The notes under the pieces were generated by a model. That model did not search any database, was not told the origin of the DNA, and saw only the letters and a list, made by a program, of their open reading frames with translations. Both the position numbers and the translations under genes were made by a program. Below, piece after piece: positions 32,870-39,487 of a DNA stretch of 39,487 nt (its first letter is position 1; each line of letters opens with the position of its first letter). This DNA comes from Acidobacteriota bacterium (GTDB lineage Bacteria > Acidobacteriota > Terriglobia > Acidiferrales > UBA7541), in NCBI GenBank assembly GCA_003224235.1, contig QHYU01000146.1:1-39487 (forward strand), given 5' to 3'.

Positions 32870-33026
32870 TTCGGTACCACCCTTTAACTTCTTGAAACTA
32901 TTTAAGTTGAGCACCTGTAAACCTCTGTGAACCCTATCTTTGCCCGCAGGGTGAACATCATCAAATCAGCACAAAATGGTAGCAAATGTAGCAAGAATCT
33001 TCGAAAGGATTTGGGCCGACTAGCAA

Positions 33027-33956
33027 TCATATCCGCACTCGCGCCCGGATTTCCTTAGTCTTTTCCGTGAACTTCGGTTCGTCCTTCCAACGGGTTTCTA
33101 TCTGGCGCAAGCGTTTCATAGCATCCGGATCTCCTTTCAATCTCCTGCGGAGCGTCCCACCAGATTTGATTTTGCTCAGGCGATACAGCCACATGTAGTC
33201 TTTATTTTCCTTGTGCGCCGGTCTATGGTCCAGAGCACAACATTTGGGCGAACAGTACTCTTTTCGCCCGATTCTCTCCGGCAACATGAGCTTATCGCAG
33301 CCGAGCCTCTTGCATATTCGGATCGGCAAACGCTTGGGCGGGTCATCAACATATTTGAAAATAAACTTGCAGACGGGGGTCATGATCGACGCGAACCTGA
33401 CCTCTTTGACAAAGTAAAGAAAAGGGCCCTTGTCTTCGTCGAAGTCACCGAGGCTTGCGATAGGATCTTCGTTGTAGTCGATGCGCCAGTCTTCCCCGTG
33501 CGCGTTAACTTCCAAGAATTTGAGAGCCTCGAGTCGTATTTCAGGATGCGATTTCGGCTGGCACAACCACAACAGCAGGTTCTTTAAGGCCTTCTGATAA
33601 TGAGAAGCCAGCGAGATCAGATCCCGCTTTCGCGCACCACTTAGCTCCGAGAGATAGAAGAAGTCATCATTCTTTCCCAGCTCTGACAGCCTAAACTCCG
33701 TCAGTTCGGGGCCGGGCGTCAGTTCATAAAGAACTGTTAACAGATTTGGGTAGGCCTTAGCATCGATGGATAAATCAGCATTCACATACCGAACGATACC
33801 CGTCCAAACGCGATGTTCCTGCCCCGGACCTGACGGATGCAAACTCTCTTCTCGCCGGCGAATCTCCTGCATGAGGGACTCTACCTGGCGCAACGCGGCC
33901 TCCGCCTTGCGGCGCTTGGTCTCATCCACCTGTGGCTGTGATTGTTGTAGCGTCAT
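33027..33956 (-). CDS. accessory protein with C-terminal zinc-finger-like motif, 309 aa
   Basis: I do not recognise the family with certainty. The N-terminus (about residues 10-45) is a charged coiled coil (KRRKAEAALRQVESLMQEIRR). The middle is mixed alpha/beta, with no enzymatic motif seen. At about residues 220-245, RICKRLGCDKLMLPERIGRKEYCSPKC matches a CGNR-like treble-clef pattern, C-x4-C-x(14)-C-x3-C. The rest is basic (RLSKIKSGGTLRRRLKGD), compatible with nucleic-acid binding. It starts at an ATG, divergent from the HTH gene at 34058 across about 100 bp of A/T-rich DNA. Base composition and context mark it as island DNA. Confidence 0.7.
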   Translation of the reverse strand: MTLQQSQPQVDETKRRKAEAALRQVESLMQEIRRREESLHPSGPGQEHRVWTGIVRYVNADLSIDAKAYPNLLTVLYELTPGPELTEFRLSELGKNDDFFYLSELSGARKRDLISLASHYQKALKNLLLWLCQPKSHPEIRLEALKFLEVNAHGEDWRIDYNEDPIASLGDFDEDKGPFLYFVKEVRFASIMTPVCKFIFKYVDDPPKRLPIRICKRLGCDKLMLPERIGRKEYCSPKCCALDHRPAHKENKDYMWLYRLSKIKSGGTLRRRLKGDPDAMKRLRQIETRWKDEPKFTEKTKEIRARVRI

Positions 33957-34004
33957 CCCGACCTGCTCTTATCCGCCTTACAGGTAAGTAGCGTACTCCA
34001 TCAC

Positions 34005-34010
34005 TATAAT
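34005..34010 (+). promoter_or_regulatory. consensus -10 in the divergent intergenic region
   Basis: A perfect TATAAT lies 47 bp before the HTH gene. No good -35 sits at 16-18 bp. The surrounding 33957-34057 is the A/T-rich promoter region between two divergent island genes. Confidence 0.35.
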
Positions 34011-34057
34011 ATTTACAATAGCGAGATTGATTGAGACAATCATGAAGACCCGCGACG

Positions 34058-34330
34058 ATGGACACTATTCAACAACCCGTGCAGCCAATATCGACAATTT
34101 CCGAATCGCTACTATCGCCTCGTGGTCTACGCATCACGCAAGCCGCAAGATACGCAGGCGTCAGTACTTGGTTCATCCGTCAAGCTATCTGGGAAGGCCG
34201 CCTCAAAGCCAGGCGTTGCGGCAAGTTTGTAATCATTCTTCGCGATGAGCTTGACCAGTTCCTTGAGAATCAGCCGCCAGTTGAGCCTTCCTCGGCAGCA
34301 TGGCTTGCCCAGCGCCGCAGTGCCGCATAG
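34058..34330 (+). CDS. excisionase-like helix-turn-helix protein, 90 aa
   Basis: A 90-aa protein with a central winged-helix/MerR-like domain (about residues 24-70): RITQAARYAGVSTWFIRQAIWEG, then RLKARRCGKFVIILRDELDQFLE. This is the pattern of the HTH_17/excisionase family, which bends DNA for integrases or acts as a small regulator. N- and C-terminal tails are short and disordered. It ends 59 bp before the tRNA-Pro fragment at 34390, the position expected for a recombination directionality factor near an attachment site. The cognate integrase is not in the window. Confidence 0.75.
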   Translation: MDTIQQPVQPISTISESLLSPRGLRITQAARYAGVSTWFIRQAIWEGRLKARRCGKFVIILRDELDQFLENQPPVEPSSAAWLAQRRSAA

Positions 34331-34389
34331 GCGCCCTGTGTCTTCCCGGAGCCCTGCCAGCCCCCGAAATTTGAGTAACGCGAATCTAA

Positions 34390-34434
34390 TTCGGGACCAC
34401 GAGGTCGGTGGTTCAAATCCACTTGCCACGACCA
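34390..34434 (+). other. 3' half of a tRNA-Pro (CGG), attachment-site scar
   Basis: The 45 nt begin with the anticodon loop TTCGGGA (anticodon CGG), then CCACG, variable AGGTC, T-arm GGTGG-TTCAAAT-CCACT, acceptor strand TGCCACG, discriminator A and CCA. Each segment has exactly the length found in E. coli tRNA-Pro(CGG). The five bases before the loop (TCTAA) cannot pair with CCACG, so the gene is cut precisely at the anticodon loop. Tyrosine integrases commonly cross over there. The full tRNA is not in the window. Confidence 0.8.
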
Positions 34435-34531
34435 TTCTTTTCGAGGGGCTATCTCGGACTCCTGGTCTTCCTCCACACCACTGTCGGCGAAACTGCGGCG
34501 TTCAACACGAGGGGATTCAGAGAGAAGTTCG

Positions 34532-34558
34532 TGCGTTCGATCCCCACCGCCCCTACCA
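34532..34558 (+). other. tRNA/tmRNA 3'-end-like fragment
   Basis: These 27 nt end in ACCA and contain TTCGATC in T-loop position, followed by CCCACCGCCCCT as a T-stem/acceptor 3' strand. The T-stem has one mismatch (GTGCG with CCCAC). The pattern is close to bacterial tmRNA (ssrA) 3' ends as I remember them. The region upstream does not fold into a tRNA. Identity is uncertain. Confidence 0.4.
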
Positions 34559-34695
34559 GCCTTCTCATTTTCTTCCAAGGACTTGCGAAACCCGCGAGGC
34601 AGCAAAAGGCAGCAGTATGGAGTGGGTAGTGTCGGCCTTCGGATTCGAAGGATCACGGCACGGATGGCAAGCCGACCATGATCACTAGAAGGGAA

Positions 34696-34749
34696 TGGTG
34701 CGACGGAGAGCAGCGGGAACCTCCGACCTGTGGTTCCGGAGACCAGCGC
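34696..34749 (-). other. degenerate tRNA-Arg(CCG)-like 3' half
   Basis: On the minus strand: a stem CTGGT, loop CTCCGGA (anticodon CCG), ACCAC, variable AGGTC, GGAGG, a non-canonical T-loop with one extra base, then CCGTCGC, A and CCA. The anticodon stem pairs at 4 of 5 positions. The T-loop lacks TTCRANN, so it is a decayed copy. Between 34435 and 34947 I see no gene, only these tRNA-like pieces. Confidence 0.45.
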
Positions 34750-34947
34750 CAGAATGCTATGTTGATGATTCTTCTTGCTCGGTCCTGCACCTTGTAGCAC
34801 GGTTTTGTACGGTATTCGGCGCTTATCGGACCCGAATCGGACCCAAGTTTTTGCGCCGCTGGAAAGGCAATTTCGTTTTGTGCAGCCAATAATCGAGCAA
34901 TTTGCAGAAGTCCGTGCTACCCGGAAAAGGGCGAGCAGCCCGCCAAG

Positions 34948-36793
34948 CTACCTTCTGCCGCGGAGCCGACACCGCAGCTTCCGACCAATCGTTTCCACAC
35001 AACTTGGCTGCGCCAACGACATCCTACCGCTGGCTTGAGCAAGACCTCTCCATGGTCTCGCCAGAAGACCCAATAGTTCAGTTGGACGGTAGTTCCTCCC
35101 CGCGCGAAGGATGGAAGAGATGAAAGGCTCCTCTTGCCGGAAGATCCCTCTAAAGTCTTCTTCTTTCTTTGTGGGATGCTTTCTGCCGAAGTCGACTACC
35201 TCAGCGTCGGTTCGCAAGTGGCGAACGCCATCGAGAGAAAGCTCAATAAAGCGTGTACGGTAGTGATCGAGGCCACGTGTCGTGGGCTCTTTGGGAATAG
35301 ACATGAAACCCTCGGCGAGCAGCCGCGCTTTGATGGCTTCAAGATTCTGCCCCGCTTGCAACTGGTTGAGCGATCCGTGTGCCAAGCAAGTTCCGGAATT
35401 GTTGGTGGCGACGAAAGAGTCGTCTCCATAGATCTTAGCGATGAACCCCTCGTTCCACCCCGGGTTCTGGATGTCTCCGAACACCACATAGTTTCGGAGT
35501 GAGCCGAAGGAAGCTGAGGGAGAAAGCAGTGCATAAAACTTGCTGACTCTGGCGCGGTCAGTTGCGGCATTACTCTCAATCTCCCAGTCGGCCAGCAGAA
35601 CCGGTAAACCAGCAAGCTTGGCCAATGAGCGCGGGTCAATCAGTTCGAGCTTCCATGCGTAATGAAAGTCTCGGCTCATCGGGGTGGGGACCTTCGACAG
35701 GGGGACGACGAAAACCTGGTTCGCTTCCGCCAAGATCTCTCCACACAGGGGTTGGCTTTGTTTCGTATGTTGCGGCCCCCGGAGAAGGTTTACGGCATAA
35801 AGAAGGACAAATCCATCTTGGCTGGCTGCGGTCAAAAGAGTGTCGTCCGGTGAGAAGGCGAGGCCCTCGATCGGGAACTGCCCGAACGAAACGAAGGCCA
35901 CTTCCTGAGCCTCACTCAGACTCCAAACGCTGAGGTCTCCGCCGGGGCCATAGCTTCCGCCGCCCAGAGCGAACAGCTTCCCCGAGTGCGCTATCGCCAG
36001 AGCAAACAGACCGCTGCGAAACTGGGAAACTTCGCTCACCGGTTTTGCATCTTCTATATCCCAGACCACGATGGACCTCTTGCCTAAAGATCGCTCCACC
36101 CCCGGCAATGAGATACTTGCCCTGCGGAGAAAAATGGCAAAAGAAGTCTGTTGCCTTTGTCCGCAGGTGCTTCGCTGGCTTCAGGGTTGCGATGTTTCAA
36201 AACTGGATTGCACCTCGCATGCCAACCGCTAAAGACTTTCCATCCGGAGAAAACGAGGCTCCACTGAAGTAATCGGATAGGTGTGTCCGAGCAGCAATTT
36301 TGTTTGCGCGAGCCGATTTCAGGTCGTAAAGGATTACAGCAAAGTCAGAAGAGAATGCCAGTTTGGTGCCGTCAGGCGAAAAGCTCAAGGAGGTGGGAGA
36401 GCCGCCGCGAAAAATGACTGTTTTCAGTCGGCGCCAGGAGCCGACCGCCCAAAGTGTTACGTCGCCGTCGAAGTTTGCTCCGGCGAACAATTTTCCGTCT
36501 GGAGAAAAAGCCACGCGCTTTTCGTGTTCCCCCTTCCCTCTAGCCAACGCGGCTACAACCGTTCGACTTGCAACGTCCCAAACCTTCACTCCTCCCTGCG
36601 TATTCCAACCGTATCCCGCCGCGATCAGTTTCCCATCAAGAGAAAAGGCCACGTCATTCACGCGATCGGGACAGTCAAGCTTGGCCACGAGCAAGTCAGA
36701 AGCGTTAGCCCCGAGCAGTGTCTGAGCGAATAGCGCCCAGAGAAAGACGATCCTGACGGCAGAGGCAAGAGCCCTGGCTGGCAGAGCGCACAC
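34948..36793 (-). pseudogene. secreted WD40-like beta-propeller gene, inactivated
   Basis: Two minus-strand frames make one protein of about 620 aa. The first (to 36197) has a signal peptide (RIVFLWALFAQTLLGANA) and WD-type repeats: VAFSLDGKLIAAG, VKVWDVASRTVVA, VAFSPDGKLFAG, VTLWAVGSWRRL, LSFSPDGTKLAFSS, ASFSPDGKSLAVGMRGAIQF. There TGA (36197-36199) replaces the expected Trp before NIATLKP, a TGG-to-TGA change. About 32 codons on, a run of five G (36099-36103) shifts the frame; with four G it reads LIAGVERSLGKRSIVVWDIED and continues to 34948. GTG 36793 has GAGGTGG upstream. Two lesions argue for a real pseudogene. Confidence 0.8.
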
Positions 36794-37082
36794 AGTTCCA
36801 CCTCGGAAGTGCGTCCCATTGTAGTTAGACACGCGATACACAAGAATGTTTCTCGCGGCGGAAACAGTTTTCGGTCTCTGCTGTCTGCCCTATACCTCAC
36901 TTGCAACGAAATGGCTCGCTCCAAAATCATGTGGTTTCGGCAAGGCGTAAATTGCAAATTGCAGACGCCTTCTGCGGAAAGTCAGTGACTTGGGGCCGGT
37001 CTGCAGGTGCCCCTCTTGGCAGGTGGCATTGGAGCGAGCACAGTGCGCGAATGCCTGCTATCAGTGCGGCGTGCCGTGGGAG

Positions 37083-38394
37083 CTAACCAGTTTCCGTCAT
37101 CTTATGTTTAATGACACGGTGCGTTAATTCGTCCAGCTTATACAGGAGATCGAACTCCTGGTACCCTCCCCAGAATAGCTCGGAGTCATACAAATCCATT
37201 GGCGAGCGGCTCCCTCTGTGCTCCTGTAACGGTGTTCGCGCAGAGTGAACATAAGCGGATCTATATGACCCATAAGCATACCTCAGGAGTTTTTCCGCTT
37301 TTTGGAACTCAGTCTTTCTCAGTACTCCACGAACGCCCCCGAGGATGGCAGATAGGTGGCTCTCCGCATTATGCCCTCTGGGTACGTCGCCGCAGATATC
37401 ACACACTACCTGCCCATGGCAGCGTCTCGGCTGCGGTAGAATCGCTTCAAGCGCTGCCATATATGCCACGACTGCCAATGACTGGGTGTGGTAGGTACGA
37501 GATTGGATTTCGAGAGCTGTGCGGTATGCAGCCAGCGCGGTCAGAAGGCGGACTTTATCGTTCCGTTCTTGATTACCTTCCAAGTTCGCCTCACCTTAGA
37601 GGGAGCACCGCGACGGCAGCCCGGCTTGAATACCACTGGAAGGCTTTAGCTTGGTCTTCCGGTAAGCGCAGGGCGGCGAGTTGTCGCTTTGAATTTGGCC
37701 AGTTTGACTTGACTGAGAAGAGATTTTTCATCGCCCGACAGTACGAGGACGAGAGGAATGTCCAAAAAAGAACTAGCTCGAATTGCGCTTCCCACCCGGC
37801 GGCGATAGCGTCTTGGTCATCCGTCGCCTCTACGCTCAACAAGACGCCGACGCCAGGGTTATGCCCCCAGCCCTTCGTTTCGGCGTCTGGTTCCCGTGGC
37901 AAAGTTACGATATATCCGCCATCACACTCGATGGGTCTATGCGGGTACAATATTTGCGAACCCTCCAATCTGTAAGCGACATCGAACTTCCATATCGTTC
38001 CCGCATTTGCCGATCTTTCCGAAGTTCTAACCACTTCTTCCAGCTTGCGTAAGAGACTGGCCCGTTCATCGTGGGTTGGAACGCGTTTGGTTTGAGGTTG
38101 GCTCAAACTTCCGTCAGTACCCCCGGCAGCCCATACTTCGTTTATGGAGTCGTTTTTCAACATCTTCCAGCCGAGAAAAACAGGGACCCCCGCACCTCGT
38201 GTGTCCCGATCTGCCAGGAAAACGAGCGTGAACTCGCCGTCCCCCCAAGAGGAGCTTTGAGGAGACGCAAACTTGCGTAAGAGGCTCTGGATGTGCCGGG
38301 CAAAGAGGAGCTTCGCCACAGGTCTCACATTCGGCCTTAGACGGGCTACGGCGTTCGAGCCAACCTGCACCCCTCCCAAGAACGACGGCGGCAT
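37083..38394 (-). pseudogene. HEPN-like protein gene split by a one-base shift
   Basis: The 267-aa frame (38394-37591) has an alpha/beta N-terminal domain and ends in a helical segment (AGWEAQFELVLFWTFLSSS...), stopping at AVLPLR-TGA. The next frame (to 37083) is helical and continues naturally (EANLEGNQERNDKVRLLTAL) if one T at the junction (AGG-T-GAG) is skipped. The second part holds a Cys/His cluster (C55, C61, C64 counted from its TTG at 37583) and a HEPN-type motif R-S-A-Y-V-H (R108, H113; Rx4H) in LLRYAYGSYRSAYVHS. HEPN domains with Rx4-6H are RNases in many defence and toxin systems. Joined length is about 437 aa. Two separate genes are less likely, since the second lacks a good start. 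Confidence 0.6.
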
Positions 38395-38905
38395 ACTTTT
38401 CAGATTATCGCACAGGCGTTAACAGAGGTGTGGGTCCCTAACCGACACCTGTTGGTCGGGGGTGAGCTTTGTTTGTAGGTCGCCGGGCACTTGAAGAAAA
38501 ACTCATGTTTTCCGGTTTTCTCCTTTGCAACCCTTCCTTTAGAATTTGGGCCAAGAACTCGGCCGCTAAGGCAACCAGGGCGGAAACGACCGGAGGAGTC
38601 ATGGTGTAGGTACGTCACTCAAATTGAAACGCCGGATGCGTGCCAAAATGGCGTCCGCTATCCTGGCCGCAAGTCACTGATTCCAGGTGTGCGGTGCCGC
38701 AATTTACGCCTTGCCGAAACCCCATGGATCGGGCGAGTCGGTTTCCGTCCACGGGGCAGGGGGAGCAATTCGCTGCAGGAGAGTACCCCGACATCGCGTC
38801 TCTCTGCGTGCTCTAGTTAGGGGCTTTAAAACCGTCGAGCACAAATCAGAAGCGGACTGGACTGCACCGGATCGAGGTTGAAACTCTTCTCCTGTCTATC
38901 TGCCG
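38395..38905. other. 511-bp stretch without a supported gene
   Basis: Short open frames on both strands have no ribosome-binding site or recognisable sequence. A small hairpin (CCGAC/GTCGG, 38443-38457) lies near the 5' side of the HEPN-like gene. The stretch appears to be the right flank of the island; no tRNA-like piece was found here. Confidence 0.5.
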
Positions 38906-38916
38906 TGCTATAGAAT
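38906..38916 (+). promoter_or_regulatory. extended -10 promoter of the DUF3857-type gene
   Basis: TG-C-TATAGAAT offers TATAGA (38909) or TAGAAT (38911) as -10 with a TG extension, the same design as at the GNAT and tadA genes. Here a leader of about 55 nt follows. No -35 is seen at normal spacing. Confidence 0.5.
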
Positions 38917-38922
38917 AGTGGA

Positions 38923-38976
38923 AAGGGGGCCCTACAAGGGGGCCCTGCCCGCGGTCCCCTTGGAGGACGGACCTCC
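38923..38976 (+). promoter_or_regulatory. leader with direct repeat and alternative hairpins over the ribosome-binding site
   Basis: AAGGGGGCCCT occurs twice (38923-38933, 38936-38946). Downstream, GGAGG (38962-38966) can pair with CCTCC (38972-38976) just before the ATG, hiding the Shine-Dalgarno sequence. Alternatively GGTCC (38953-38957) pairs with GGACC (38969-38973), leaving GGAGG in the loop. The two pairings exclude each other. Regulation is inferred only. Confidence 0.35.
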
Positions 38977-38977
38977 C

Positions 38978-39487
38978 ATGTTGCCCTGGCGGAATAGAAA
39001 AGTGGTGAGCGGCCAAAGCGGTCTTCTCCGGAAGATTTCATTCCCAGTTTTCTTCCTTACTTCTCTTGCTCTGCTCGCACCGGCACAAGAAAGCGAGGCG
39101 CCCGCACAGAAATCTAATGACTACGCCGAGGAACCCTACGTCTTTGAGCAGATCCGCGTACACGTGCGGCTGGAGAACGACGGCACGGGGCAGCAGGAAA
39201 CTTACTCGCGCATCCGCGTGCAGAACGAGATCGGTATCCGGGCATTCGGCCAGCTCATCTTCGGTTATAACGCAGCGAACGACCGTCCCGAGATCAAGTT
39301 CGTACGCGTGCATAGGAGACATGAAAGCGTAATCAGCGTCGGGTCGGATGCGGTGCAGGACTTGACGTCGCCGATCACCCAGGTAGCTCCGATCTATACC
39401 GATCTCAGGCAGAAGCACATCACCGTGCCGGGCCTTTCCCCGGGGGACGTTCTTGAATACGCCTTTTCTACTCAAACGTTTGCCCCA
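38978..39487 (+). CDS. secreted DUF3857-type protein, 3' end beyond the window
   Basis: An open frame of 170 codons running off the right edge. Residues 1-37 form a signal peptide (RKISFPVFFLTSLALLAPAQ). The mature part (YVFEQIRVHVRLENDGTGQQ, YSRIRVQNEIGIRAFGQLIFGYN, ITVPGLSPGDVLEYAFS) matches the beginning of DUF3857, a domain that in complete proteins precedes a transglutaminase-like domain. These are periplasmic or surface proteins of unknown function. ATG 38978 was chosen by the signal peptide and the nearby GGAGG. Confidence 0.8.
   Translation, partial: MLPWRNRKVVSGQSGLLRKISFPVFFLTSLALLAPAQESEAPAQKSNDYAEEPYVFEQIRVHVRLENDGTGQQETYSRIRVQNEIGIRAFGQLIFGYNAANDRPEIKFVRVHRRHESVISVGSDAVQDLTSPITQVAPIYTDLRQKHITVPGLSPGDVLEYAFSTQTFAP

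Noticed and set aside
34127-34800. Minus-strand ORFs of 102 and 176 aa over the tRNA-like fragments
   Set aside because: The sequences around WSWQVDLNHRPRGPE and GGGDRTHELLSESP are antisense tRNA translations; they helped locate the fragments but are not proteins.
38491-38820. 109-aa plus-strand ORF
   Set aside because: No initiation signal, composition like intergenic DNA and no recognisable sequence.
1-39487. CRISPR array or insertion sequence with terminal inverted repeats
   Set aside because: No regularly spaced repeats, cas genes or transposase-like frames were seen; the only tandem repeat of note is the two-copy 29-bp unit at 31099.

Overview
The window is a GC-rich bacterial chromosome segment. 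The protein repertoire (bactofilin paired with a methyltransferase-like gene, an M1 peptidase with a HEAT tail, a secreted GH20 hexosaminidase, a glycolate oxidase cluster, many short uncharacterised secreted or membrane proteins) looks most like Acidobacteriota. That is an inference from protein character; no search was run.

Layout. 1-6.9 kb: tRNA-Arg(ACG), two small genes with a terminator, then a plus-strand run: patatin-like lipase, DedA, YihX-like HAD phosphatase, a membrane-anchored coiled-coil protein, a mannosyl-3-phosphoglycerate-phosphatase-like protein with altered catalytic residues, a 58-aa membrane protein and a small secreted Arg/Gln-rich protein with a strong promoter and terminator. 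7.0-10.8 kb (minus): bactofilin plus methyltransferase-like protein; galT plus a YdcF-like protein; a solitary nuoI. 10.9-13.1 kb (plus): a GNAT acetyltransferase and tadA, both apparently leaderless, then tRNA-Ser(CGA) followed by a BrnT/BrnA toxin-antitoxin pair. 13.3-19.6 kb: TPR lipid-free secreted protein, ICMT-like methyltransferase, small membrane protein, cupin, atypical SDR, M1 aminopeptidase with HEAT repeats. 19.6-27.0 kb: a glycolate/glycerate module. glcDEF is read rightward and a 2-hydroxyacid dehydrogenase, a GlcG-like protein and glycerate 2-kinase leftward, around a 236-bp region with two good divergent sigma-70 promoters. 27.1-32.7 kb: cupin, SDR, PGPGW membrane protein, GH20 hexosaminidase, a frameshifted LiaF-like membrane gene preceded by a 29-bp tandem duplication carrying its ribosome-binding site, and a THEP1 NTPase.

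32.8-38.4 kb is visibly more A/T-rich and looks like a decaying genomic island. It begins with a 25-nt copy of a tRNA-Ser 3' end, and contains a zinc-finger-like protein of unknown role, an excisionase-like HTH protein, the complete 3' half of a tRNA-Pro(CGG) starting exactly at the anticodon loop, a tmRNA/tRNA-like 3' end, and a degenerate tRNA-Arg(CCG)-like half. Next come a WD40-like gene with a Trp-to-TGA nonsense codon and a homopolymer frameshift, and a HEPN-like gene split by one base. No integrase gene is visible. The window ends inside a secreted DUF3857-type protein.

The most unusual material is this cluster of tRNA-derived attachment scars with damaged accessory genes, followed by the HAD protein whose two motif-IV aspartates are histidines.
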